Positions 33,325 to 45,245 of a stretch of DNA of 64,000 bases are shown here, one piece after another. The notes below the pieces were generated by a model. It had not been told where the DNA came from, made no database searches, and worked only from the letters and a program-made list of their open reading frames with translations. The translations under genes were made by a program, and so were the position numbers. The DNA is from Delphinella strobiligena (taxonomy: Eukaryota > Ascomycota > Dothideomycetes > Dothideales > Dothioraceae): positions 1,178,001 to 1,242,000 of the forward strand of contig JAADKB010000013.1 in the NCBI GenBank assembly GCA_009982845.1, given 5' to 3'. Within the stretch, counting starts at the first letter, position 1; the number at the start of each line of letters is the position of its first letter.

Positions 33325-35167
33325 GGGACCCTCCTGGAAAACATTGGACTTGGACTTGGACTTTGATCATGTTGCCTGACTCGAGTATATCTCGCTTTTC
33401 TATCGGGATGGATGGGATGAGCATGGTATTACCTGACAGAAACATGTTGTCCGCTGGAGTAATAGAGTGTTTCCGGACCTGGACCACCTGGTTATGCGCA
33501 AGCGATATCCGTGGATCGAATATGCAAGTTTCTGCTTCTATCTTACATATACGAGTTCATATCCGGAATAAGCGCTGAGGACACTTTTCGTTACCTCAAT
33601 CATCCGGTACCAGTCGCTCGATCCGATCCGATCTCAATAAGTCATTGAGATTCGAGAGAACCATCCTTATCTGCACTCTCTGTACGCTCGATTGCAGTGC
33701 CGATGGGTTGTCAGATGCCGGCACCGATCGATGCTGCACTACAGCCTACTCGCCTCGTTGGAACTTTCGGTTTCAATTTCGGTGCTCCGTGAATCGCATG
33801 TATTTGAGATCGAGATCACGACAGTGTTGTTACAACACCTTACTACGAGCTGCGGAAGAGAAACCATATCACCGCTCGATTCTGCTCGATGTGTAATTTT
33901 CTTCCATCCTTGCTGTGCAAGAAACAGAAACTCGATAATCGATTCACAGGCACATCTGCCGCAAACAGCTTTCTCAAGCAGATGCTGTGCAAGAAGGATA
34001 ATCAAGATTCAGAAAGTCAGAGCTCTCGGTCGGTGTAGCAGAGACTCGAGAGATGAGATAAGGCTGGGTTCTTCGTTTGCCTGAGGTTGGGAGTGTTGAG
34101 TGTGATTATGGAAAGGAAGGTGATGAAGTTATTGGCGCGGGGCGTTCTGCGTCGGAATTGCACATGTACAATTCCTAAGACTGCTCACATTCATTAGATG
34201 AGACTATATCCTCAGATGAAGAATCGTCATAAAGCCGTTCCCAGAGACATTGCTGAATCATCGGTTCTCGAAACCAACGAGTTCCGCAAAAAAAACATTC
34301 GAAATCTTTAGACCATATTGGGTTCGAGAAGGGATTTGCTCTCAGATTCAAAGCCAGCTCCAGCCCAGGAAGAGACAAAGTCCGATGCATTCAGATCTCT
34401 TTACCGACTCGATAGATATGGACACGACAAGCTGCCAAAGCCGCTCAGCTCACAAACACATACTGCAGGCACGCACACTGCAGGCACACGCATCAATTTC
34501 AAGATCTCTGCAATGAAAGTGGTAATAAGTATAAGGGGCTATAATCGCTTTTTAGCTAGTCAGTAGCAGAGATCGACTAATCTTCTTCATCAGTGTGCCC
34601 GCAGATTCCTCCTCTCTTGCAAAGTATGGATACAACTAGATGTACTGGTGCGAAGAATAGTGGCAAAACGGCGGTCGTGTCGACTTTCACCCACAGTCCA
34701 GCAAACGGGTTTGAGGGATGGAATTAATTCCCCGAGCTTTTAAGTTGATATTGAGGAGAGATACTGTCGAATTTAGAAGAAGGTCTACAACTTAAAGAAG
34801 GTCTAGTGACAGCTAGTCCGAGATTTGCAGCGGTATTATGGAAATGCAGTCTGGACTGTAGTCTCCTGTGACACGATCTCGGTCTTTCGACCTTATATAT
34901 ATATCCGAAGAATCATAACCATTCCTTTCATTGTGCGTTGCACAACCATCACAATAACACATCGCGCTTGTGTGGTGGCATTCTGCGATTTTTGCTGCTA
35001 TTTTCTGACTGCACCAACCGGGGAGACAAAGCACAGGCATATCCACCATCTAACCTATCTCCCAATACATCTCACCTGAAGTGCCAAGTTTCTATAGGAA
35101 AGTAAATCATAGAAAGCGTAACTGAGAGAGATCGAAACTCTGAATTGGCCGTATGCCCGGACTCCAG

Positions 35168-35203
35168 CCCCCCCCCCCCCCTTCCCCCCTTTTTTTTTTT
35201 TTT
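35168..35203. repeat. poly-C (14) then poly-T (14) tract
   Basis: A 14-base C run at 35168-35181, a short C/T spacer, then a 14-base T run at 35190-35203. On the opposite strand this reads poly-A followed by poly-G, which could be a retrotransposed poly-A tail but has no adjoining element recognised. Confidence 0.7.
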
Positions 35204-37338
35204 AACGATTTAGAGTAAGTAGAAAGAAAAGGAAAGCAGTAACAGAGTTCTGTAACCACAGGACTAACATCGTGCGATTGCTTGAACTGAACTCAGTGAC
35301 CTGACGTTTAGACACTTTCTATTTATCTAGTTCGCTGGTACCGGTTTCTGCTACTGCTGTTTCAGGTTGATTGCTTGATACTCGTAGGGTAGTCTGATGT
35401 GGCGAATTTGATGTATGTATATGTGATGATGTCTTCGAGTCAATACCGAGACAGTTATGCTAACAATTCCGCCAACAGCCATGTCAACAGCCACATCATG
35501 GCTGGCTCAAGTAAGAGCTGAATGGAATTGAGCAGTTGTTTCATCGGAATTCTTCTTGAAGAGCAACGCGCGAGTATTAGTGAGCACTGCACGATAAGCA
35601 GGCAGATGTTCCATCCTCTATGTTCCCCACTTTGCTTCTTCTCGAATACAGAAAACTGCTGACAGAATAGTTTTGGTAAGAAATTGTAGAGATTAGAGTT
35701 ATTGATTCGGAGGGCTGCCTGGCCTGACCTTTCCTTTCCAGCTTTTTGGACGAGAGGAAAGAAGCAGGTGACAGAGCTCTGGTCGACGGGAGTAGCAGAG
35801 TCCGACATCTTGGTGCCCGATTCACGTCCTAATGCTGGGGTTTTCCTCTATATATTGTTTCTCTCAAGCTGGGTCCGTCTCTACTTGAGAATACGGGGTC
35901 TAGCGTTTAGAAGAGTCGTCTGCTATGTGAGATGCGCTTAGAAGGTATCTACAGCAACTTCCTCAAGCAATACAATTACTGAGTCTGTAACTCTGAGCAA
36001 CACCTCAACAGCAGTAGCAACAGCCTGTGAGCTAGACTAAAGTAATATATCGTTCTTGCAGATAACATGTAAAGGGCGGTGCACAATACGCAGGCACTCT
36101 ACCCATCCTTGCGCTTTCCCTATAGTGTTTTCTTGCTAAGAAGATAAGAGGTATGCAGCATACTTCTGGTTGGAAAACGTGGAGAGATTAGCATAACTAG
36201 TTTTAAAAGCTGCCCTGTCTTGATGCCCTCCTTACAAGGATATCCGTTCAAGTCTCGAAAAGAGTAGGCAAGGAGATGACAATCGCCTTAGCTTCTGGTG
36301 AGGATGGAAGAAGAAGACAATGAAGATGCTACGTTGTCGGGCAGTACCACCTAGCCAAAAGACCGTACGATCCCTCGCTAGAGTTACCATAGCTATATTT
36401 CAACCCCACAACGTCCTACCAAATCTTGTCAAAGTGTATTGAATACCTAATACCACTAGCTCCAATTTTTGGCAGCATGACATACATGGTAGTTCGCATT
36501 TGGTGCATATAAAACTACAGTCCCTTTTTTGAGCTATTACTGAAACTGTCATCACACAACCATCATTGGGATGTTGGGAATTCAGGCTGGACGTTGTCGA
36601 CGGAAGCGTTCTTTTAAGTGACGGGTTTTTTCGGAGAGCATTGTGGACACAATGTGCGGGCACATTATCTACCTTTGGGCTCTCCCAGCTAAAGTTCTCC
36701 TGAGAACGAAAGAAAAGATTAGGCAGGGAGTTATGGTAAAAAGATATGCAGAGATCGGAACAATTCACATTCGGAAAGTCGCCTGTCAAAGTATACAGGT
36801 AAGCAGCACACAAAATACCAGTGACGCGAGATATCGGAAGCATTCAGCCACAACATCCGCGCACTAGGCTTGTGGGTCTTGACAATAGTCGGCTCTTACG
36901 CCCGGCATTGGAAAAGATTTCTTTCTCTTTTGAGCAGGTTGTTGTTATGTAAGTCCTAACCCTAGTTGCAACTACTTGTTAAGTCATGGTTACTCCTGTC
37001 CTAGAAGCTGATATATGAGTTTCAAGTCCTGTTCACACTTCAGATTGCTTATACAAAAGGTCATCGGAGTCTTGACACTGTGTTGTCAAAGTCGGTCTTG
37101 TTTGTTTGCTTCCCTGTTTGAATTACATTTTCTGAAAAGGATGTATAAGCAATACACAGGCATATGATCCATATGTACGATCTCTTCAGCTAATCTTTCT
37201 CAGCAAGAGAGAAGAATTGAGCTAGAATTTCAGTGGATCCATTCGTAGAGATCAACGTAGTAAGTCCCTAAAGTTACCCTGCTTCTTGTCCTGCTCTCTA
37301 TAAGTTGCAACAATTGGCAAGCTAATCCGCAGCCTTTC

Positions 37339-37610
37339 CTACACAACTGGAATAGGTGCAAGTGCAAGTTGCTGTTGCGAACGTCGTGGTTTCAAGGTGC
37401 GGCTTTCTTGAGGATGCGCTGCGTTATATTCGTCCACCAGTTCTTTTGCGCAGCTAAGGTCGCTCCCGCTGTACCAGCGGTTGTGGATGGCGCTGTAACC
37501 CAACCATTTCACCAAATATTGTAAGACTGGTACGCCTCTCTCCAACTATACTCGCCTGTCGATAATGCATTCGATTTCGTGTACATCGTCAGACGCAATG
37601 ATCTTGACTA
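37339..37610 (-). mobile_element. chromodomain relic of a Ty3/gypsy chromovirus
   Basis: On the minus strand DVHEIECIIDRRV, a stop, then VLQYLVKWLGYSAIHNRWY and SCAKELVDEYNAAHPQ can be read. This matches the chromodomain at the end of chromovirus integrases (EVEEILDSR..., LQYLVKWKGY...N.W, A.ELVEEYH). A stop codon lies inside and no reverse transcriptase, integrase core or LTR is recognised nearby, so only a fragment remains. A cellular chromodomain protein is possible but less likely given the isolated decayed context. Confidence 0.65.
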
Positions 37611-40600
37611 AGAGCGTCAGTGACTTGCTTAAACACATGTTCTAGGTATAGGCCCCTTGACACAAAGGCCAGGTGTTGTAATGACTTGAGATATCGAGGT
37701 GACACATCCATCTACTTGCCAAATTGGTCACATGATGGCAAGTTTCTGTGGAGATGTATATTTAGAACGTATCTACTCATCCGTCACGTCGAGTCAGTAA
37801 GGAAAAAGATATTCTGGGAGAACGACACTGGGAGCTTGTGCCCAAGGAATTCTTGTATGATGTTCTGTCCAAATGATGTTAGAGGAGCACTGCGCGAACG
37901 ATATACAGGCACATAATATCCCCGCTCCCTCTCCCTATGCAATTTTTCCATTTATAGATAAGATGAGCTTTGCAGAGAAGTTTCAGTAGGACAAAACGTA
38001 GAGATAAGCATAATATGGGAGCGGGAAGGTGCCCGCCCTTGAGGTTCTGCTCTCCAGACCTCTTTACTTTTAACCTTCAGATGAGCAGATAAGACAGCAA
38101 ACCATATACGCTGCTTGACTTTTATCAAAAGCATTATTGATATCAGGAGATTCTATAAGGATATACATAAGAACATTATCCACCTATTGCATCACATAAC
38201 TCATCCAGACATAAATCAGTTATCGAAATCAGCTAATACGACAATAAGCTAGGAAAAGAACGTACCGATTTCTTGATTGCCAATGTGCTGCCTATATCCC
38301 AATCACCACCGCTGTCAGTGTGGCACCTAAAACATCGCCATCAGTATCTGCGAAAGGAGTCAATAAATCATCAAAGGCCCCAGCTGAGCAATCAGTCCCA
38401 TCATCGATTCCATCATCGCCAACGGTTCCCAGACCTGTATCACGATCGAAGATTCCTCTCCCATCCCCTTTGTCCTTATTGACGACGTTCACAGAATTTA
38501 GCAACACTGGGACCCTCCGTCGCAACTGCAAGCCCAACGCCAGGGATGAAAAGAAGGGTTTTGTCTGAATTGCGCACCAAAAAGGATTGCAGAGAGGATA
38601 TGCAGGCACGTCATTTGTTATCTGTACTTACTCTCTCCTTAGTCAGCTTGCCTTTAACAACGAAGAATCGCTCTGAAAGATGGCAGAGAAATGTGGAGAT
38701 CTTCATTATTGGTTCGCCATATTGCCTGGCCTTAGTGTCCTGTCTTAAATCTACATGCAGATTAAGCAGCATAATAGTACAGCTTCCGAACCAGCCTAGT
38801 TCATAAATGGGCCGTGTTGTTAAAGAACTTATCGAGTATTGCTAGTCTTGAGGCTGTATTTCTATTTTCAACGAGGAGCAAGTGAGATAGCGATACGTTA
38901 TTAAGCTAGACTTCCAAGGTCAACTCACGCCTCTTCCTTTTACACCTTGACAACAACACCTTGACTTCTCATTTCAACAATTCTACACCTCCACAACGTA
39001 GAAAGCCTCATGCTTCTTCTTATAAAGTTTTTGACACTTCTACAAAGACTACACAAACGATACGCAGGCACTATCCACGCATCAGCTTTCTCAAGTCTCC
39101 ACGTAATCTCTTCCCCCAAAAATAAAAGGAGAAAAGCGGTAAAGTTCAGTAATAGAAATATATCGAGATCACCACAATAAATCCAAGAACTAGCCCTGCC
39201 TCAATGTCCTGCTCTGCATCGCTTTCACTTACTCCGCATACCTTGCCTTCCTCGAGGAGTAATAGTATGCGAGGCAGCGACCACCCACTAGATCGATTTC
39301 TTTGTGACGGGAAGGTTGGTCAGAAAGTGGAGCTTTTTCTCTGGGAGATTTTATAGAGATGTGAAGATAAGACGAGTGAGTAGAGGAGTTGAGTAGAGGA
39401 GTCAAGTAAACGACGAGGACGGCCGAAGGAAGCGGAGGTTTTGTTTATAAGCCAGCTCCAAACACTGTGTTTCTAGCAACGAGTCCCAAAGTACTTTCAG
39501 GGCAACTGCACTGGTGTCCCATGATTGATGGCTGGTGTTTTGGTGGAAATTTCATCAAGCGAGACCGGCGGTATAGCTGGATATGCGGGCATCCTTCCCT
39601 GTCACAATCTCCACTTCTCTCGCAAAAGCCAAAAGGCATCAGTAGCTACATAAAAGTCAGCAGCAGAGTTTCAGAGAACGATAGGTATGCGGGTCTCGAA
39701 ATCAGCCCCTTATCTACTCCTCCCTTCTTTGCCACACTCATCTAGAAAGGGAAAATCAGAGCCATCAGTGAAGGGCCCGGAAACAGGGGCCACTGACAAG
39801 TCTGAACCAGGACTTTTATCGAACAGACCAAGATTCGAAAGATGATGCAGATTTATACTCTGCAATGCTCCTCTCAAACCGATAAGATCAATACCCTTTA
39901 ATCAGACAATAGCTCAAGGATATCAAAGAAACCCCTATCCAGCATCTACACCAGCTTCTAGCAACGGACTCCCAAAACCTCAAGATGCTGCGTGCAAGTC
40001 GTCGCAAACTGACACCAGTCTTTAACCGACCACTCGCGTTGGCAGCAGATGGATACGCGACACGCCCTCTTGATCTACTCTCATCTCTACTTATCAAGAA
40101 GCGAAGGCCACGATTGCTAGTCTGGCAGTTAGTTACCCTCAGAATGATGAGTACGCGGATCTGGTATTCTATCTGTAGTGGCAGCGATGCCCGAGAGAAA
40201 TGACCAGCAGTCCGTGGTGATCCTCGGCGCCTCTGCTATTTCTTCTGACGTCTCGTGCTCTGCAAACTCGTATAGTTTATTCTCGACCCTATAATTCATT
40301 CTCGACCCTGTGGTCCCATGAGGACGCTGGTTGGAAGAACAGGTTCGGGTGGAGCGTAGTTTGCCGGGTCTGGGGTCGCAGCATTCGGACTGCGATGGCT
40401 TGCGTAGTGTGCAAGCTCTTGGCACTTGAAGCATGAGGTGTGATATCAATGAGGTTCTGTCTTTCCGTCGTGGTTTTATGCAGACTGTACTAGAAGCTTC
40501 AACTTCAACAATCGATAGCAGACTTCGCTCGCCTATCCCCCCATCAAACTAGGGCAGGTAGGTGACAATCATCCTGCTGCCTACACGAAAAGCAATAGAG

Positions 40601-41331
40601 TTCATAAGTATGTATCAATAACCCTAATGCTTTCCGAGTTTTGTATAATAGCCTTGGGTTTGCGTCGTGGCAAGGAGATTTGTGATACTGATTTGAAGAA
40701 AAGGATGAGATATATTTCTTGCACGATTTTGGATAAAACGGTAGTTTGGGGGATGGCTAGCCTTGTTTTGGCGTATCCGAGACTTCTGAAGTCTTTCATC
40801 CTGATCCCGGGGAGGCGAAAGCTCTGCTGAAATGGTGCTTTGAATATACAGGTCTTTTGGTCTCTTTCGTCTAGTTGCTGTTGATACGAGTCTGGTATCG
40901 TGCAAGTCTGTCGCAAATCTTGTTTGTGGTGAGAGAAGGTGTGGTGAAGATCTTAGGCCGTGAGGGTTGTCGATGTCGTAGTGCCAGGACGTGGAAGAAA
41001 AGGGTGGGTTGTTCTCGATAGCTGGTTTTGTATGTGCTGACTCATCGGCTTTTGGCAATGTATGTTGGAGTTGGATGGAAGTTGAGAGCGAGATTCGATT
41101 GATCTCATGGCGATGGTTGATGGTGATAGAGTGATATGACCGGATGCGAGTCAGTGTATCAATCACTGGACCGGAGGGATGAGTCTTCATGAAAGATCTG
41201 GAATATCTGCTCAGAGATGGAAGAAAGGTGTGCAAGTGTAATGATTTGTTGGCCCTAAGGTCTAGTCATTCCTGTCATGCAAGGTTCATATAATCCATGG
41301 GTATCTCTTGATTGTCTCAACTCGTGCCACT
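37611..41331. other. gene-poor region between chromodomain relic and TIM-like gene
   Basis: Contains further members of the left repeat array up to about 39.7 kb. An inverted pair around 37912-37930 and 38009-38025 (ATATCCCCGCTCCC against GGGAGCGGG) marks a possible stem. The 200-codon minus-strand frame at 40624-41235 starts with TTG, is Ser/Thr/His/Arg-rich and has no recognised domain; it is not called. No RNA gene is seen. Confidence 0.45.
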
Positions 41332-42120
41332 CTACTCGCCCATCTCGCGAATGACCTTTTCGAGGTTACCGAGATCGTGGGCAAATCTTCCCAAGAACAA
41401 GCCATCAACACTCTCCTTCAAGCCGTTGAAAGTGCCTGGTCCAGCACTGCCCCCATAAAGAATCCTCACCAGGCCAGTGTGGCCAGTACTCTCCACTAAT
41501 CTCCGCAGTTCTTGCGTGACGGCGACAACATGGTCAGCACTAGCGGGTTCCTCGGCCCCAATGGCCCACACAGGCTCATATGCAAAGACGACCTCGGCCT
41601 CGGGGGGAAGGGCAGCCAAAACAGTCTTGATTTGCACTTTGCATTCCTGTACGGCCAGTCCAACAGCCTGCGACACAATATGTCCCGGTAGACTCCTCTC
41701 ACCAATACAGACAAGCGGTATCATGGCATTGTCCACGATGGCCTTGGCCTTTTTAGCAACATCATGGTCCGTCTCCCAGAAGAGTTTTCTCCTTTCCGCA
41801 TGTCCGATTTCGACAATTTTGACGCCCACCTGTGCCAAGTTCACTGGCGAGATCTCACCGGTATAGGCACCTTTTGATTCGTAAAAACAGTCCTGGGCGC
41901 CCAACAGGATATCCGTGTTTTCAAGAAGAGTGGCAGAAGGGTAGAGGGAGACGAAGTCGGGGACTATGAAGAGGTCGACGTTGTTTTTTGCTGCAAGTGA
42001 GGCGAGTTGGGAGACGGCCTTTACGTAGACGAGAGTGTTTGGGAGGTCGAAGTACATTTTTAGGGATGTGCCCAGGATGCGACGACGCGTGGGGGTGGGG
42101 GTGGTGGATGAGGCTGACAT
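41332..42120 (-). CDS. triosephosphate isomerase family paralogue (non-glycolytic type)
   Basis: Single-exon gene of 262 aa, close to the usual 250. The TIM barrel is complete: GTSLKMYFDLPNT with Lys21 at the catalytic lysine, VEIGHAERR with His107 as electrophile, VFAYEPVWAIG with Glu182 as base, and phosphate-gripping YGGSAGPG at 222-229. It deviates from glycolytic TIM in important loops: the GNWKMN motif reads GTSLKMY (Asn replaced), the mobile loop after WAIG reads AEEPAS instead of the invariant GTGKTA type, LGHSERR reads IGHAERR, and the final GxxLKPEF motif is absent (LGRFAHDLGNLEKVI). Such sequences are found as second TIM copies in fungi and in bacterial tetrulose-phosphate (erythritol) catabolism, so an isomerase for another phosphorylated ketose is plausible but inferred. 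Divergent from the acyl-CoA synthetase, 836 bp away. Confidence 0.85.
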   Translation of the reverse strand: MSASSTTPTPTRRRILGTSLKMYFDLPNTLVYVKAVSQLASLAAKNNVDLFIVPDFVSLYPSATLLENTDILLGAQDCFYESKGAYTGEISPVNLAQVGVKIVEIGHAERRKLFWETDHDVAKKAKAIVDNAMIPLVCIGERSLPGHIVSQAVGLAVQECKVQIKTVLAALPPEAEVVFAYEPVWAIGAEEPASADHVVAVTQELRRLVESTGHTGLVRILYGGSAGPGTFNGLKESVDGLFLGRFAHDLGNLEKVIREMGE

Positions 42121-42956
42121 GACGGATATCTGAAGACTATTCCGTGTTTGAATCGTCTGGGTGTTGGGTGAATATCGAGCATAAGGCAGATTAAGATTTG
42201 TAGATGTCTCGTACGAGTAGTTTTCAAGATAATACGAGATGTCACAATCAAGTTGGAGAAATGATGGACTGCGGGGTACAGTTGTGTCCAGGTACCGGGA
42301 TACCTGATGCGGAGATACGTCAATACAGGGGAGAGGCTAGACTGTTCTTTCTTATGGTCGAGTTTAGCCTAATCGTACGGTCGTACTCGGCCTACTCGTA
42401 TTCGTATACTCCTACAAATGCCATGTTAGAGTTTGATGAAAGTCCAACGCGTCCATCAGCCGTGGAAGCGCGGAGGTTGAAGGAAGCTTGGGCCATGGTT
42501 TGCTACATTGTCGTCGGTTTCGTGAGTGAATGATGGAGGGACGGCAACCATGTCAATATTGGGCGTCATGGCTGAAAATGGAGTTGGGTGGCATCGTGAC
42601 TTGTCCCTATGACTGCTGCCTGATCCGGTCCAGATCCTAGTGTTTCGGTACAGGGTTTGTGGTGTTGCAGACATCCACAGTGAGCAGGAGGCGGACGTCT
42701 TCGGCGGTGAGGTCATCCCGAAGACAGTACTGCCCTGGTCAGTGCGGAGAACGTGAAGTTGGATCGTCACTCGCTGAGTGTGATGAGATTCATTTCATGC
42801 ACGCCAATCCCATCACTCAGCCATCAATCATCTTTTGCCAACACGCAACATTACATGTCATTTGACAGCGCACCAAATCACAGTCTAACAAGCTATCTCG
42901 AACCTTTGTTCTCTTCCAACCCAGCTGCATACAGTGTTCAATTCAACTCGGCCATA
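42121..42956. promoter_or_regulatory. 836-bp divergent promoter between TIM-like and acyl-CoA synthetase genes
   Basis: The two intact genes of the island face away from each other here. The acyl-CoA synthetase frame stays open upstream of 42957 to 42753, but the region before MGDSIMNRS has no family match and is treated as 5' UTR. Short open frames have no domain. Confidence 0.5.
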
Positions 42957-45245
42957 ATGGGCGACTCCATCATGAACAGATCCGACCTCAAGTCGATGGT
43001 GCCTCAACCAAAGAGTTACAAGAAGGGCCCATTCACTGTCGAGGCATCGGGATGCACAAAGATCGAAGGCGAGACGATCCCTCGCAGACATCCGGCAGCC
43101 AAGGACGGCCTTGTCCTCACCCCATCCGACGACGTCACCACCGTGTACGATATTCTGCGCCGCAGTTCAGACAAATTCGGCAACGCAAAGGCGCTGGGCT
43201 ACAGGACACTGATCAAGACGCATAATGAAGTCAAGAAGATCAAAAAGGTCATCGATGGCAAGGAGACCGAGGTGGACAAGACATGGACCTACTTTGAGCT
43301 CAGCGGCTACACGTACATCAGCTTTACGGAATACGAAAAGTTGGCCCACAAGGTTGGTTCTGCTTTCAGGTCGCTCGGAATGAAGGCACAAGACAGAGTT
43401 CACATCTTTGCCGCCACCTCACCCTGGTGGCTCGCCATTGCTCACGGTATGAATGAAAGACGCCATTCATCGACTGGCAAAACTGACTATGTCTAGGCGC
43501 TGCCTCCCAATCAATGCCCATCGTCACTGCCTACGACACACTTGGAGAGGAAGGTCTCCAACATTCGCTTCAACAGACTCACGCCAAGGCCATCTTCCTT
43601 GACCCTCATCTTCTCACCAAGCTCATCAAGCCTCTCAAGGAGGGTGAAAAGATTCAGATTCAGCACGTCATTTACAACAGCAAGGACAAGGTCAAGGAGG
43701 ACGACATCAAGAAGCTCAAGGACGCCCACCCCCATCTTACCATTACAAGCTTTGATGACTTTGTCAAGAAGGGAGAAGAGAATGCCGTCGAAGCTGTTCC
43801 CCCAAAGCCTGAGGATCTGTTCGGTATCATGTACACGTCTGGCAGCACTGGCGCCCCCAAGGGTGTCCTCCTCCAGCACAAGAACGTCGTTGCAGCCAGT
43901 GAGTCTGACCATTGGCCCTTGCCACGTAATCACATACTAACATGCCCAACAGTCGCTGGTGTCGATGTCATCGTCGGTCCTTATCTCGGCCCTGGCGACG
44001 GTCTCCTGACCTACCTTCCTCTCGCTCACATTCTCGAATTCGTGTTTGAAAACGCATGTCTGTACTGGGGTGGTACCATGGGTTACGGCAACCCAAAGAC
44101 CATTTCCGACACCTCTGTCAGAAACTGCGCTGGCGACATTCGAGAGTTCAAGCCATCCATTCTTGTTGGTGTTCCCGCTGTGTGGGAGACTGTGAAGAAG
44201 GGTATCGTCGCCAAGGTCAGCAAGGGAAACATGATTACCAAGAACATGTTCTGGGCCGCCATGACGGCAAAGAGCTTGATGATGCAACACTCAGCCCTCC
44301 CATTCACCGGCGTCAGCACTAGCGTAGTTGACTCCGTTGTCTTCAGTAAGGTCAAGGAGGCAACAGGTGGCCGTCTGCGCATCTGCTTGAACGGTGGTGG
44401 TCCCATCGCCAAAGACACTCAGCGCTTCATCTCCATGGCTATCGCTCCTCTCATCTCCGGATACGGTCTTACCGAGACCTCGGCCATGGGTGCCCTGACT
44501 GATCCTCTCGCCTGGACTGACGAGGCTCTTGGTGGTATTCCAGCTTCAATTGAAATCAAGCTTGTCGACTTTGAGGATGCTGGCTACTTTTCTACCAACA
44601 GCCCACCACAGGGTGAGATCTGGATCCGTGGTGGTGGTGTTACCCAGGGTTACCTTGACAACGAAAAGGAGAACAAGGAGGCCTTCACCGACGACGGCTG
44701 GTTCAAGACTGGTGATATTGGCGAGTTTGACAAGCTTGGCCAACTCAAGATCATCGACCGCAAGAAGAACCTTGTCAAGACCTTGAACGGAGAGTACATT
44801 GCACTGGAAAAGGTAAGCCAAACTGACTCGTCGCATCTTCACTGACCGATATTGACGTATATGACAGCTCGAATCAATCTACCGCTCAGTTCCCCTTGTC
44901 GGCAACATTTGCGTCTATGCCGCTCAGGACAAGAACAAGCCCATCGCCATCATCGTCCCCGCTGAGCCCGCCCTCAAGCAACTCGCCTCTGAGAACGGGG
45001 TTGAAGGCTCTGGTCTTGAAGACCTTTGTCACAACAAGAAGCTCAACGATATCGTTCTCAAGAACTTGCAAGCCGCTGGCAAGAAGGGTGGCCTGAATGG
45101 TATCGAGATCATTGACGGTGTCGTGCTTGCCGACGAGGAGTGGACCCCACAAAACGGCCTCGTCACTTCCGCCCAAAAGCTTAACCGCAAGGGTATATTG
45201 GAGAAGTACCAGAAGCAGGTCAAGGAAGCTTATGGTGATAAGTAA
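42957..45245 (+). CDS. faa1: long-chain fatty acid-CoA ligase (Faa1/Faa4 type)
   Basis: Four exons, 42957-43446, 43497-43898, 43953-44812 and 44868-45245, give 709 aa, a normal length for Faa1/Faa4. Introns are 50, 54 and 55 bp with GTATGA, GTGAGT and GTAAGC donors. The joins read IAHGAASQSMPIV, VVAAIAGVDVIVG and IALEKLESIYRSV, all family-consistent. AMP-binding P-loop MYTSGSTGAPKG at about 274-285, adenine motif GYGLTETSA, and the FACS signature from GWFKTGDIGEF (about 546) through IIDRKKNLVKTLNGEYIALE are intact. The enzyme activates long-chain fatty acids to acyl-CoA for lipid synthesis, beta-oxidation or import, at ER, lipid droplets or plasma membrane. There is no peroxisomal SKL-type end (ends YGDK). 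The gene is an intact island within repeat-rich, decayed DNA. Confidence 0.93.

Larger units (their letters stand above)
32621..37338. other. gene-poor decayed region with short repeats
   Basis: No intact gene is seen in about 4.7 kb. It contains a 14-bp tandem repeat (33137-33186), two poly-C runs (33312-33324, 35168-35181, the latter followed by a poly-T run), and the first reverse-orientation members of the dispersed repeat family (CAGGCA-containing sites near 34471, 35036 and 36094). Open frames are short and have no domain. Confidence 0.5.
34460..39720 (-). repeat. left array of degenerate 0.5-0.7-kb repeat units
   Basis: Sites containing CAGGCA recur near 34471, 35036, 36094, 37160, 37903, 38603 and 39063, with a weaker GCGGGTC copy near 39690; each is followed in several cases, roughly 100-130 bp later, by a motif like CCCTGCCTCAATGTCCTGCTC (near 36205, 37280, 38035, 38727, 39190). 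Read on the minus strand this becomes a GAGCAGG...GTGCCTG unit, the same layout as the plus-strand array at 46.1-52.7 kb. For example the minus strand at about 38680-38740 aligns by eye to 46809-46860 (AGGCWATA..., CATCTC...CATT..TCTG.CA). Spacing is irregular and copies are strongly diverged; borders are approximate. No coding capacity is seen. Confidence 0.5.

Noticed and set aside
39240..39300. Possible tRNA on the minus strand around the GGCAGCGACCACCCACTAG stretch
   Set aside because: No cloverleaf or box A/B pair could be formed.
34460..39720. CRISPR-like array
   Set aside because: Fungal nuclear DNA, irregular spacing of hundreds of bases and diverged repeats; not a CRISPR.
40624..41235. 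203-codon minus-strand frame downstream of the TIM-like gene
   Set aside because: TTG start, Ser/Thr/His/Arg-rich, no domain, and lies in the repeat-rich flank.
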